Notes: generated by a model not told the origin, from the letters alone. A stretch of DNA of 64,000 bases from CAWATZ01 sp963784995 (GCA_963784995.1 CAWATZ010000013.1:248001-312000); one strand, 5' to 3'. Counted from the stretch's first letter, positions 45,333-53,839 are shown. Numbers and translations are program-made.

Positions 45333-45497
45333 CTATTCCGTCGCCCCGACATTGACGCCGATTGTGACGAGCCTTGACTGGATCGCCGCAACGACTCGGC
45401 TGGCCTGGTCAGGCAACCGTGCTTGGCCGTAGACCTCCTCAAGCTGGCGGAAGTACCTTCCCAGAAGCGTCTTGCCGTGGATTTCAGCGAGCAGCAC
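45333..45497 (-). CDS. Small frame between helicase and nuclease-like genes
   Basis: 54 residues from GTG 45497: VLLAEIHGKTLLGRYFRQLE, EVYGQARLPDQASRVVAAIQ, SRLVTIGVNVGATE. The coding character is good, and the frame is open upstream to the helicase stop (WYAEIREANPEENT precedes the GTG). It could be a tiny separate gene, or the natural C-terminus of the helicase cut off by a frame break at its last codons. Confidence 0.4.
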   Translation of the reverse strand: MLLAEIHGKTLLGRYFRQLEEVYGQARLPDQASRVVAAIQSRLVTIGVNVGATE

Positions 45498-45528
45498 GGT
45501 GTTCTCCTCGGGATTGGCTTCCCGAATC

Positions 45529-47415
45529 TCAGCGTACCACCGTCATTGGCTCATTGGGTATAGCGACCCGTGAGAAGAAGTCGTGGTACTTCGGTTCCCC
45601 GAAATTGGCCACGATCAGGTTGTGCCTGCACCTGGTAATCGCGGTGTAGATCAGTTCCTCGTCTGAGACACGGTCCCCCTTGCTCTCGTCTCCTTTCCCT
45701 CCTCTGGCCTGGTCAGAAAACAGGACCAGAAGCAGAGTGTTGATCTCCCATCCCTTGAAGCTGTGGATCGTCGCAAACTTGACCGTTCCTGGGTTCATCC
45801 AAAAGTGGAATTTCTTAGCCTTTCGCAGCCCCTCCACCTTGTCATCCAGTTCTTCGTCCTGCTCGATCCTTTCCAGTAATTCGTTGTACGTCTCCTTGCT
45901 TTCAAACATGGTCATCGTCCGTTCTCCCTGCCGCGTTCGGATCAGGCAGTCCACCTCTCGCAGGAAGGAGATGCGAGATGAGATAATGCAAACGTCGTTG
46001 GGATGAATGTCGTGCTTCTGGCACACCGAACGGTACAGTTCGTAGATGACCTCTGCACCATCCGTTGCCTTGGATAGGTCGTGATACTCAAAGTGACTCG
46101 GCGCATTGAACAGTGAAGTCTGTTCAGGAGCGATTTCGATACTGTCGAGGTCATACTTCCGGTTGAAAAAGTGGTTCTGGAACGCTGTTGCCACGCGGAC
46201 GATCAAATCCGAAAGCCGGAAACTTGCCGTCAATTCGTTCCACCGGCCAGGAATGTTTGTCTTGCACCGCCGATCCACGTCGAGATCCCGACCATAGATG
46301 TTCTGCTTCTCATCTCCGAATAGCACGAACTCACCACCATCGGAGAGGAAATAGGTATACACGCTCCGCAGCCACTCGACTTGATAGTCCTGTACCTCGT
46401 CCACAAAAATGGCTGCAAACCGAGGAGTCTGGTCGGACACTGGGGCGAAGAAATCCTCTCGGTTGAACTCGTCCAAGCTTCTGATTGGTAGGCCGAGGTT
46501 GTTGGCCATCGCCCGAATGAACTCATGGTAGTGGAGGATGAGGAAGTTATCCCACGCGAAGTCTTCTCTCACCTTGCTGATCTTGTCGTGGATGTAATTG
46601 CGGAGGGTGATGTTATAGGTAAGGATCAACACCCTTGACCTCGTCCGCTTGTGGGCATCTACCGCTCGCCGTGCCAGGACCATTGTCTTTCCTGACCCAG
46701 CCACTCCTCGGACCTTTTGCCTTCCAGGCCGGCTCTCGATCAACTCGGCCTGCTTTTTCGGGTAGTTCAAAGGCTCTCCGTCCTGATGGGGGTGGAACGG
46801 GGGCTGCAAGTAACGACGGAAACTCTGGTACAGAGCCTCATCAAACCGCTCGTCCGGGTCCAGCAGTCCGCTGAGACGGACCCACCCCTCGATCCCCTCT
46901 TGAGTGGCCTGGTCACGACCAGCCACCTGAAAGTTCCCAAAACCTTTCACCCACCCGCAGGGCCTGAAGCCATAGTTCCTGAGGCGTTCGTGAATGGTGG
47001 CAGAGTCCTCGTTCGCAAAGTAGACCAGGCATCCGACGAGGTCAAAAAGATCCGGGCTGGTAATCTCCCGCTCCTTCAGCGACTCGATGTGCAGGTCGTA
47101 GAGATTCCGCTTATAGTCAATGGCCTGCGACAGGGGCGACTTGACAGGGGCGTCGTTCTTCACCAGGCTCCACTGGCGGCTGCGACTGACCCGGTAAAAC
47201 GCCAATTGCCAATCCTTGACCTCGATGATCAAAACGCCATACCCTCGCCGCATCACGATGATGTCCGGGTTGTCACCGTTCAGGAGTGGCTGGAAGTAGA
47301 CCTCAAACGAGTCGTCCAGATGCTTCTGTAGGGCCGAGAGGAGATGCTGCTCTCCCTTGGTCACCCGGCTGGGTGGCTGACGAATCACCTCCCAAGATGG
47401 GAATAGCTGGGCCAT
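45529..47415 (-). CDS. NERD-domain UvrD/Rep-type helicase-nuclease
   Basis: 628 residues. The N-terminal NERD domain (residues 15-150) has the PD-(D/E)XK core Asp51 (NPDIIVMRRGYG), Glu65 and Lys67 (VLIIEVKDW). SF1 helicase motifs follow: Walker A GVAGSGKT (237-244), motif Ia LILTYNITLRNYI, Walker B FVDEVQD (338-343), motif III VLFGDEKQNIYGR, motif IV-like FRLSDLIVRV and motif VI YTAITRCRHNLIV. Proteins with this make-up act in DNA repair, and some in phage defence (nuclease-helicase immunity types). The ATG (47415) shares a base with the target duplication of the IS element inserted upstream, so the native promoter has been separated from the gene. The NERD start is complete. Confidence 0.88.
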   Translation of the reverse strand: MAQLFPSWEVIRQPPSRVTKGEQHLLSALQKHLDDSFEVYFQPLLNGDNPDIIVMRRGYGVLIIEVKDWQLAFYRVSRSRQWSLVKNDAPVKSPLSQAIDYKRNLYDLHIESLKEREITSPDLFDLVGCLVYFANEDSATIHERLRNYGFRPCGWVKGFGNFQVAGRDQATQEGIEGWVRLSGLLDPDERFDEALYQSFRRYLQPPFHPHQDGEPLNYPKKQAELIESRPGRQKVRGVAGSGKTMVLARRAVDAHKRTRSRVLILTYNITLRNYIHDKISKVREDFAWDNFLILHYHEFIRAMANNLGLPIRSLDEFNREDFFAPVSDQTPRFAAIFVDEVQDYQVEWLRSVYTYFLSDGGEFVLFGDEKQNIYGRDLDVDRRCKTNIPGRWNELTASFRLSDLIVRVATAFQNHFFNRKYDLDSIEIAPEQTSLFNAPSHFEYHDLSKATDGAEVIYELYRSVCQKHDIHPNDVCIISSRISFLREVDCLIRTRQGERTMTMFESKETYNELLERIEQDEELDDKVEGLRKAKKFHFWMNPGTVKFATIHSFKGWEINTLLLVLFSDQARGGKGDESKGDRVSDEELIYTAITRCRHNLIVANFGEPKYHDFFSRVAIPNEPMTVVR

Positions 47416-47418
47416 TAG

Positions 47419-47431
47419 TTCTACTGTGCGA
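47419..47431 (+). repeat. IS701-type left terminal inverted repeat
   Basis: TTCTACTGTGCGA, exact reverse complement of 48934-48946. Outer flank TTAG. Confidence 0.88.
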
Positions 47432-47499
47432 GTTTATCCTAGCCGTTGGGCGTCGTTTTGGCTAGAGTTTCCTTCAGGTTTTTCTGAAGGAGTGTTGGC

Positions 47500-48931
47500 A
47501 TGTCCACGATTCTGGAGCATCCCACAGCCCAAGCCTTGCTTGAGCAGACCGACGTCGCCCCCGAGACCGTGAACTCTTGTTCCCGGCGCCTCACGACCTT
47601 TATTCAACGCTACCTCCCCTGCTTCTACCGCAAGGAGCAGCGTTGCCATGCCGACACCATCCTGCGCGGCAAACTCACCGGCCTGCAACGCAAAACCACC
47701 GAACCGATTGCCACTCAGGCACACGAAAAACGCCGGCCCCTGCAACTCTTTGTCGGCGCCGGACTGTGGAGTGACGACGCTGTCACCGCCGAGTTGCGCC
47801 GCCACGTCCACACGGAGATTGCTGACCCCCAGGGCGTCCTGATCCTGGATCCCTCCGGCGTGGCCAAGAAAGGTACCCAGTCCTGCGGCGTGCAAAGGCA
47901 GTGGTGCGGTAACCTCGGCAAGGTCGAGAACTGCCAGGTCGGCGTTTTCCTCGGCTATGCTGCCCCTCGGGGCAAGGCTCTCCTGGCGGCTCGCCTGTTC
48001 TTGCCCCAGGAGCGGGCTGCCGACCAGGAACACCGCACCAAGACCTATGTTCCCAAGGAGGTCACTTACCAGGAGAAATGGCGGATCGGCCTGGACTTGG
48101 TGCGTGGACCGGGACGCGAGTTGCCCCACGCCTGGATCGTCGGCGACGATGAGTTTGGCCGGGCCAGCGAGTTGCGGGCCTGGTTGCGTTTCGACCACGA
48201 ACGCTACGCCCTGGATGTGCCCTGCAACACCCAGGTCCGGGACCTGAGCAGACGGCGACCTGCCAGCCGACCGGGTGGCGCCGAGCGGTTGCCCGAGTGG
48301 GAGAGTGTGGCGGCCTGGGCCGCCCGGCAACCCAAGAAGCGTAGGCGTTACTTCACGATCCGGGACGGGGAAAAGGGGCCGCTGCGTGTCAAGGCAGTGC
48401 AGCAGTGGGTGCAGACCAGGGACGAGGATGGCTGCCCCGGAACCCGGGAACGGTTGGTGGTGATCCAAAGCGTGGAGAAGAACCCAAGAACCTGGTATGT
48501 CTTGAGCAACGCACCCAAGGAGATCCCGTTGGTGGCCATCGTGGGAGCACGCGGGGAGCGGCACCGGATCGAGCAATTGTTCCAGGAGGGCAAACAAGAG
48601 GTGGGCTTGGGGCACTACGAAGTGCGCAGTTGGACCGGGTGGCACCATCACATGACCCTGACGTTGCTGGCGTTGTGGTTTCTGCAACTGGAGCGACTCC
48701 AGGTTGGGAAAAAAAAATCCGGGTCTGACGGTGGCGTTGATTCGGCAGATCTTCACGATGTTGCTCCAGCGGCCACGGCCGAGTGCGCGTGACATCGCCG
48801 AGACAGTGAGCAAGGTGCTGCGGCGCACGGAGGAAGCGCGGATCTATCATTGGCATCAGAAAACAGGAAGGTTCCCGCCGCCGCGTCCTAAGCTGGGGTT
48901 CGCCCCGAAACATCCGTACCCACGGAAATGA
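47500..48931 (+). CDS. IS701-family DDE transposase (frame change at an A9 run)
   Basis: The main frame starts at ATG 47500 (MSTILEHPTAQALLEQTDVA) and ends at 48792. The DDE core is visible: LILDPSGVAKKGTQS, HAWIVGDDEFGRASELR and the Glu in RIEQLFQEGKQEVGLGHYEV. After LERLQVG the frame enters nine A residues (48709-48717). In the zero frame it reads nonsense (KKKSGSDGG); one base over it gives GKKNPGLTVALIRQIFTMLL and RTEEARIYHWHQKTGRFPPP, ending KHPYPRK at 48931, the normal C-terminus. The full enzyme therefore needs either eight A's in the real sequence, or transcript slippage at the A-run, a control device known in several IS families. Confidence 0.85.
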
Positions 48932-48933
48932 AA

Positions 48934-48946
48934 TCGCACAGTAGAA
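48934..48946 (-). repeat. IS701-type right terminal inverted repeat
   Basis: TCGCACAGTAGAA, reverse complement of the left end. Outer flank TTAG. Confidence 0.88.
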
Positions 48947-49055
48947 TTAGACTGATCCATGTTTTGGTTCTTCGGCTGTTTCCAGACCTCCTGTCTCGGG
49001 AGAACTCTCTCATCTCGCCTTCAGACAAGTTCCGGGGACTTCCCTGGTTCGGTAC

Positions 49056-49331
49056 TCAAGCAATGAATCTACCACATCTCGGCTTCTGCTGCGATAAGCG
49101 ATCTTCCCGATTCACGATCTCCAGCAACTGCTTCGTCTCGATCAGCCGGCCGAACCGGGCCTCGACCTGCCCTGGCAGCGGCCCGCCTCGGACCAGCACC
49201 CCAAGTTCCATGTTCAACGCGAAGGCGTTCTCGGTCAGGTTGGCCAAGGTGAGCAGCAGCCAGGTGCCATCGGCCACCGCCCCCTTGACGTGCAGCACGC
49301 CCTGGTTCTGGTCCGCGTCCCGAGGTCGCAA
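49056..49331 (-). pseudogene. Phospholipase-D-like (HKD) C-terminal fragment
   Basis: The frame reads MRPRDADQNQGVLHVKGAVA, then WLLLTLANLTENAFALNMEL, GVLVRGGPLPGQVEARFGRL. HVKGAVAD matches the second HxKxxxxD motif of the PLD superfamily, and LANLTENA the following SANLT. The first HKD half is absent and Ser of SANLT is Leu. This is the tail of a PLD-type nuclease of the kind found in defence systems (e.g. DrmC of DISARM); no other DISARM gene is visible. It lies next to the IS element and near the helicase. Confidence 0.6.
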
Positions 49332-49487
49332 GTCGGCTGGCCACGGTGCGGAGGAAAACCAGGGTCAACAGCACACTGGCTGGGATCAGGAGGAGTCGAA
49401 GGGACGTCATGAGTCAACTCGCCTTCCGTTCAAGAACGCAGAACAGGCTCAACCGGGGCTGTCTTGCCGCCATTGTATCCGCCTGCC

Positions 49488-49904
49488 TCAGTCGGCCCAG
49501 TTTTCGACCTGCAAGCCCAGCACGAGGCGGAAGTCCTTGAGATTGCGAGTCACCAGGGTCGCACGGTTGGCCAGGGCGATGCCGGCGATGAGCAGGTCGG
49601 CCCGGCCGATCTTCTTCAGCTTCTTGTTTTCCCGCAGGCGATCGAATTCCGCAGCGACGGCGTCCGTGATCGGGAGAACCCGGAAGGTGCGCAAGTCGTG
49701 TTCCGCTCTGTCGAGTCGCTGTTGTCCGCGTTGCAGTTCGGCCCCGTTCGCTGCCTTCAGCAATGTGGCGAAGCGACCCTGCAACACTTCAATCCGGGTG
49801 ATGATGGCAATGCCAATTTCGTCCGTCTCACGGCGGTAACGCTCCGCGACCTGCGGCCGTTCGGCAAGCAAGTGTCCCAGCGTATCCGTGTCGAGGAGGA
49901 TCAT
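49488..49904 (-). CDS. vapC: VapC-type PIN-domain toxin
   Basis: 138 residues: MILLDTDTLGHLLAERPQVA (first Asp), EIGIAIITRIEVLQGRF (Glu), KIGRADLLIAGIALANRATL (Asp) and VTRNLKDFRLVLGLQVENW. These four acidic positions form the Mg2+ site of PIN RNases. It would cleave RNA when freed from its partner. The start ATG overlaps the stop of the upstream gene (ATGA, 49901-49904), which fits a toxin-antitoxin pair in the order antitoxin then toxin. Confidence 0.9.
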   Translation of the reverse strand: MILLDTDTLGHLLAERPQVAERYRRETDEIGIAIITRIEVLQGRFATLLKAANGAELQRGQQRLDRAEHDLRTFRVLPITDAVAAEFDRLRENKKLKKIGRADLLIAGIALANRATLVTRNLKDFRLVLGLQVENWAD

Positions 49905-50452
49905 GGCTCCTCCTCAGTCATTGGCCGGCCTCGCTGCCGGTAGATTTCTTTCAGCTCTTCCTCCCAGTAAGGATCATCTTTCCAGGATCCGATGACAGCG
50001 AGCTGGGCTTGCTTACTTGGTTTGGGGGGTGGGCCAGTTCGCAGCCAGTCCTGAATCACGGCTTTGAGGAAACGCCACTCTGGACCGACCTGGCGGGCTG
50101 CCAGGCCTTGTTCCTGGACCAACCGGAGAACATCCGACTCGCTCAGGCGCAAGTAGGCGGCGGCTTCGCTGAGTGTGAGAACTTCGCCCGGGGTGGCGTT
50201 CGCCCCGGCGGGGGTTGCCGCGGTGCTAAGCCACCGATCGATGGCGGCCCTGAGAAACCGCCATTCCCCGGCGGCTAAACGGCCTGGCAGACCCTTTGTC
50301 TGAAACAGTCCCACAATCTCCGTTTCGGGCAGCCCCAGATAGGCGGCGGCCTCGGCCAATGTCAGCACCTCACCCGGAGGGCTCTTGACAACGGCAGCCT
50401 GCGGTTGAGGTTCCTGTGTCGGCTCCGGTTTCGGTTTTTGCGTTCGTGGCAT
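49901..50452 (-). CDS. Antitoxin-like protein with two excisionase-type HTH domains
   Basis: 183 residues from MPRTQKPKPEPTQEPQPQAA (ATG 50452). There are two tandem HTH_17/excisionase-type domains: GEVLTLAEAAAYLGLPETEI...EWRFLRAAIDRWL, and GEVLTLSEAAAYLRLSESDV...EWRFLKAVIQDWL. A C-terminal tail (SWKDDPYWEEELKEIYRQRG) would bind the PIN toxin encoded next with a 4-base overlap. A typical VapB is much shorter with a single AbrB, RHH or Phd fold, so this tandem MerR-like architecture is unusual. Its DNA-binding half probably represses the pair's own promoter. Confidence 0.75.
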   Translation of the reverse strand: MPRTQKPKPEPTQEPQPQAAVVKSPPGEVLTLAEAAAYLGLPETEIVGLFQTKGLPGRLAAGEWRFLRAAIDRWLSTAATPAGANATPGEVLTLSEAAAYLRLSESDVLRLVQEQGLAARQVGPEWRFLKAVIQDWLRTGPPPKPSKQAQLAVIGSWKDDPYWEEELKEIYRQRGRPMTEEEP

Positions 50453-50747
50453 GTCGCAATCCTCCATCGTCGGGGGTCGGCACTGCCACGCCGTTCCCCT
50501 CAGCGACAGGCAGAACCGAATCACCTTGATTCTACTCCGATTCGCCGCTCCCTGCCTTGTGATTCTCCGCGGTTCAGTGCGATTCCCCCCTGGAAAGCAA
50601 GGAGCGATTGCGTAGAATACCTCAAACAACCCCGCGCTCGCCGTTTCCACCGGCGAGCCCCTGGTGAGCCCGCGCCATGAGGTGAGGGCCCCGGGTGGCG
50701 GCCCAGGGACGCCGCACCCTCCCCCTGTTCAGGACCAACCGGATCGG
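50453..50747. other. Divergent intergenic region
   Basis: 295 bases between the toxin-antitoxin pair (-) and the EamA gene (+). No gene or repeat is convincing. Promoters for both directions should be here. Confidence 0.4.
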
Positions 50748-51875
50748 ATGAACGCTCTTGCTCCTGCCGGCTCCGTCAAACCGCCCGTCTGGAAAATCGC
50801 CCTCGCTCTGGGTGTCGTGTACCTCTGCTGGGGCACCACCTACCTCGCCATTGCGGAGGGCGTTCGCGAGCTGCCGCCCGGCCTCTTTGGCGGGCTCCGG
50901 CTGATGCTGGCCGGCTTCATCGTGCTGGTGGCCCTGGCGTGGCGTGGCGAATCGATCCGCCTGGAGACGCGCGAGGGCTCCTGGCTGTGGCTGGTGGGAT
51001 CCTTCCTGTTCCTGGGCGGCAACGGCCTGGTCACCCTGGCCGAGAAGACGGTGCCGTCCGGCGTCGCCTCGGTGCTGATCGCAACCACGCCGCTGTGGAT
51101 GGCCCTGCTGGAGCTGAGTCTGCCGCACGGCGAGCGCCTGACCGGCCGGGGCTGGCTCGGTCTGCTGCTGGGCCTGGCGGGCGTGGCCGTGCTGATGTCG
51201 GGGCGAACCTCGACCGCCGGTCACGACTCCTTCGACTGGTGGGGTCCGCTGCTGGTGCTTGGATCGGCCTTTTGCTGGGCGGTGGGCTCGGTGCTGTATC
51301 GCCGGCGGCGGGGCACGAAGGGCCACGTGGCCTCGGCCGCCTGGCAGATGGTGTTGGGCGGCAGCAGCCTGGCCCTGGTCGGTCTGGCCTGCGGCGAGGG
51401 GCAGTCGGTGGCGGCCCTGGAACAGGTGCCGGTGCGTGGGCTGCTGGCGTTCCTGCACCTGCTGCTGTTCGGCTCGCTGCTGGGCTTTGTCGCCTACGTC
51501 TGGCTTCTCGGTCACGTCCCGGCCGCCCAGGCGGGGACCTACGCCTACGTCAATCCCGTGGTCGCCATCCTGATCGGCTGGTTGCTGGCCGGCGAAGCCC
51601 TGACGCTGGCCGTGGTCGGTGCCGTGGCGGTCATTCTCACGGGAGTCGCCCTGGTCCGCTCGGCCGGGCGCGGCTTGAAGAACGAGCCGGCGCCGACAGC
51701 GGCAACCGGCACTGTGATTGAACCGGGCGAACGCGACGTTTATCCTGATAGGGGGGCCAAAGAGTTTTCCGAACGGAGGTGTGAGCATGCTGACGCCAAC
51801 TGCATTGGCACGAACGGTTTTGCTGGCCGGCCTGGCTCTGGTGCTGCTAGCCGGCCCCGTCCTGTCCGCGGATGA
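50748..51875 (+). CDS. EamA/DMT-family transporter
   Basis: 375 residues from ATG 50748. Two EamA repeats of five helices each: ALALGVVYLCWGTTYLAIAE, LRLMLAGFIVLVALAWRG, GLVTLAEKTVPSGVASVLIA, then GPLLVLGSAFCWAVGSVLYR, FLHLLLFGSLLGFVAYVWLL, VPAAQAGTYAYVNPVVAILI and LTLAVVGAVAVILTGVALVR. This family exports or imports small metabolites by drug/metabolite antiport. Substrate unknown. The frame continues about 60 residues past the last helix and overlaps the start of the next gene, so the true C-terminus may be as given or may reflect a missed stop. An in-frame ATG would allow 28 extra residues upstream; these are low complexity and not part of the fold. Confidence 0.85.
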   Translation: MNALAPAGSVKPPVWKIALALGVVYLCWGTTYLAIAEGVRELPPGLFGGLRLMLAGFIVLVALAWRGESIRLETREGSWLWLVGSFLFLGGNGLVTLAEKTVPSGVASVLIATTPLWMALLELSLPHGERLTGRGWLGLLLGLAGVAVLMSGRTSTAGHDSFDWWGPLLVLGSAFCWAVGSVLYRRRRGTKGHVASAAWQMVLGGSSLALVGLACGEGQSVAALEQVPVRGLLAFLHLLLFGSLLGFVAYVWLLGHVPAAQAGTYAYVNPVVAILIGWLLAGEALTLAVVGAVAVILTGVALVRSAGRGLKNEPAPTAATGTVIEPGERDVYPDRGAKEFSERRCEHADANCIGTNGFAGRPGSGAASRPRPVRG

Positions 51876-52209
51876 CTTTCCTTCCTTCAAGAAGCGCGGC
51901 GACGAGGAAAAACGCTTCTACGCCTCGGTGGGCGAGGCCATCGTCAAGGGCGCCCATCCGACCAGCAAGAAACGGGCCCTGGTGGACTTCAAGGTAAAGG
52001 AGCCCAAGCCCAACCGGACCGAGGTGACGATCAAGATGGAGTATTACGGGCTCGTCCTCAACAAGAAGTACGTGGCGGACATCACCCTCAAGATCGACTC
52101 GACCGACAAGAAATCGTGGGAAGTGCTGAACATCGACTATGTCGATAACAACAACATCTCCTATAACGCCAAGAAGGTCCAGGAGTTGATCAAGGACTTC
52201 AACAAGTAG
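51787..52209 (+). CDS. Small secreted hypothetical protein
   Basis: 140 residues, ATG 51787 with GGAGGTG upstream. Signal peptide ALARTVLLAGLALVLLAGPV, cleavage near LSADD. The mature part is Lys/Asp rich (FPSFKKRGDEEKRFYASVGE, VTIKMEYYGLVLNKKYVADI, KSWEVLNIDYVDNNNISYNA). I recognise no motif. It overlaps the tail of the transporter frame and is followed by a palindromic REP-like element. Confidence 0.7.
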   Translation: MLTPTALARTVLLAGLALVLLAGPVLSADDFPSFKKRGDEEKRFYASVGEAIVKGAHPTSKKRALVDFKVKEPKPNRTEVTIKMEYYGLVLNKKYVADITLKIDSTDKKSWEVLNIDYVDNNNISYNAKKVQELIKDFNK

Positions 52210-52216
52210 CGGACCT

Positions 52217-52281
52217 GTTAGCCGCGACGCGCAGCGGAGCGCGTCCGACCTGAACGCGCTCCGCTGCGCGTCGCGGCTAAC
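52217..52281. repeat. REP-like palindrome, family 'TAGCCGCGACGCGCAGCGG', copy 2
   Basis: GTTAGCCGCGACGCGCAGCG plus GAGCGCGT (52217-52244) pairs without mismatch with 52254-52281 (28 bp, 9-nt loop). It is the same core as at 38991-39045. It lies 8 bp after a stop and 24 bp before the ATG of the dehydrogenase gene, both on the plus strand. Confidence 0.8.
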
Positions 52282-52305
52282 AGGGTCCAAACCAGGAGAC
52301 GTTTC

Positions 52306-53766
52306 ATGGCGACAGCAACGGCAACCGGGACGCTGCGGCGGATGTACGTGAATGGTCAGTGGTGTGCGGCCAGCGATGGCCGGACGCTGGGTGTGATCAA
52401 TCCGGCGACGGAGGAAGTGATCGCCGACGTGGCCTACGGCAACCGGGAGGACGCCCGGCGGGCGCTGGAGGCGGCGCACCGTGCCATGCCCGCCTGGATG
52501 AAGCTGACCGCGTGGGACCGGGCCAAGATCCTGCGCAAGACGGCCGACCTGATGCGCGAGCGGGCCGACAGCATTGCTCGGACGCTGACGATGGAGCAGG
52601 GCAAGCCATTGCTGGAAGCCAGGGGCGAAGTGCTGCACTCGGCCGACACCTTCGAGTGGTTCGGCGAGGAAGGCAAGCGGGCGTATGGCCAGGTGATTCC
52701 GAACTCGGCCCAGGGCAAGCGGCACCTGACGATCAAGCATCCGGTGGGCGTGGTGGCGGCGATCAGTCCGTGGAACTTCCCGGTGACGCTGCAGGCCCGC
52801 AAGATCGCTCCGGCCCTGGCCAGTGGCTGCACCATCGTCAGCCGACCCGCCAGCCAGACGCCGCTGTGTCTGATCCAGGTGTTCGAGTGTCTGGTCGATG
52901 CCGGAGTGCCGCCGGGCGTGGCCAACCTGGTCATCGGCCCGGCTCAGGAAATGGCCGACGAGTTCCTGGAGAACCCCATCTGCCGCAAGATCAGCTTCAC
53001 CGGCTCGACCGAGGTGGGCAAGCAACTGATGCGGAATGCCGCCGACCAGATGAAGCGCCTCAGCCTGGAGCTGGGCGGCCATGCACCGTTCATCGTCTTT
53101 CCCGACGCCGACCCCGAGGTGGGGGCAAAGATCGCGGTGCAGGGCAAGTTCCGCAACAACGGCCAGGTGTGCATTGCCCCGAGCCGGTTCTACGTCCACA
53201 AGGACGTCGAGAAGAAGTTCACCGAGGCGGCGGTGGCCTTTGCCAAGAGCTTGAAGATGGGCAACGGCCTGGACGCTGGCATCGAAGTCGGTCCGATGTT
53301 CGAGAAGAAGGCGCTGCAATCGACGCAGGAACTGGTTGACGATGCGAAGAGCAAGGGAGCGAAGATCCTCACCGGCGGCAAGAAGTCGGATCGCTTCGAT
53401 CGCGGCTACTTCTTCGAGCCGACCGTGCTGTCCGGTCTGACGCCCAACGTCAAGATGCTGGTCGAGGAGCCATTCGCCCCGGTGATGCCCGTGCTGGACT
53501 TCAGCAAGCTGGACGACGTGATCGCGGCGGCCAACAACACCCGCTATGGGCTGGCGGCCTACGTCTTCACCAACGACCTGACCGTGGCCCTGAAGATGGC
53601 GGAGGGGATCGAGGCGGGCATCATCGGCATCAACGACCCGGTTCCGGCCACGCCGCAGTGCCCCTTTGGCGGCATGAAGGAAAGCGGCCTCGGCCGGGAG
53701 CTGGGCCACGAAGGACTGGAGGCGTACCTGGAAACCAAGTACGTCTCCATCCGGCTGCGGGATTGA
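52306..53766 (+). CDS. gabD: NAD(P)-dependent succinate-semialdehyde dehydrogenase (aldehyde dehydrogenase)
   Basis: 486 residues. Family motifs: AAISPWNFPV (Asn of the oxyanion hole), FTGSTEVGK (Rossmann), LSLELGGHAPFIVF with general base Glu255, catalytic Cys289 in NNGQVCIAPSRF, and EEPFAPVMPVL. ATEEVIADV and the final GGMKESGLGRELGHEGLEAY are characteristic of the SSADH/GabD subfamily, which oxidises succinate semialdehyde to succinate in the GABA shunt. The usual lysine of KPAE (cofactor ribose binding) is Arg180 here (IVSRPASQTP). No aminotransferase neighbour is present. Substrate assignment comes from family resemblance. Confidence 0.87.
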   Translation: MATATATGTLRRMYVNGQWCAASDGRTLGVINPATEEVIADVAYGNREDARRALEAAHRAMPAWMKLTAWDRAKILRKTADLMRERADSIARTLTMEQGKPLLEARGEVLHSADTFEWFGEEGKRAYGQVIPNSAQGKRHLTIKHPVGVVAAISPWNFPVTLQARKIAPALASGCTIVSRPASQTPLCLIQVFECLVDAGVPPGVANLVIGPAQEMADEFLENPICRKISFTGSTEVGKQLMRNAADQMKRLSLELGGHAPFIVFPDADPEVGAKIAVQGKFRNNGQVCIAPSRFYVHKDVEKKFTEAAVAFAKSLKMGNGLDAGIEVGPMFEKKALQSTQELVDDAKSKGAKILTGGKKSDRFDRGYFFEPTVLSGLTPNVKMLVEEPFAPVMPVLDFSKLDDVIAAANNTRYGLAAYVFTNDLTVALKMAEGIEAGIIGINDPVPATPQCPFGGMKESGLGRELGHEGLEAYLETKYVSIRLRD

Positions 53767-53783
53767 GCATCTGCAAGACTGCG

Positions 53784-53827
53784 CCTGCCAGCCAGCCGAC
53801 AGGGTATTCGGACGGGCTGGCAGGCGC
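53784..53827. terminator. 13-bp stem between convergent genes
   Basis: Around 53781-53793 the left arm GCGCCTGCCAGCC pairs with GGCTGGCAGGCGC at 53815-53827, with a 21-base loop. It lies just after the dehydrogenase stop and before the minus-strand gene ending at 53840, in position to end transcription both ways. Confidence 0.6.
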
Positions 53828-53839
53828 CTTCGCACCTCG

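Larger units (their letters stand above)
47415..48950 (+). mobile_element. IS701-family insertion sequence with TTAG target duplication
   Basis: The 13-bp terminal inverted repeat TTCTACTGTGCGA (47419-47431) is matched by TCGCACAGTAGAA (48934-48946). TTAG flanks both ends (47415-47418, 48947-48950), the YTAR-type 4-bp duplication of the IS701 family. It contains one transposase gene. Ends are intact, so insertion is recent. The left end abuts the start codon of the NERD helicase. Confidence 0.88.

Noticed and set aside
49056..49331. A complete DISARM system
   Set aside because: Only a PLD-type fragment is visible; no DrmA, DrmB, methyltransferase or SNF2 gene is present.
53784..53827. Dispersed REP element
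   Set aside because: Its arms do not match the other palindromes in the window and its place between convergent stops fits a terminator better.
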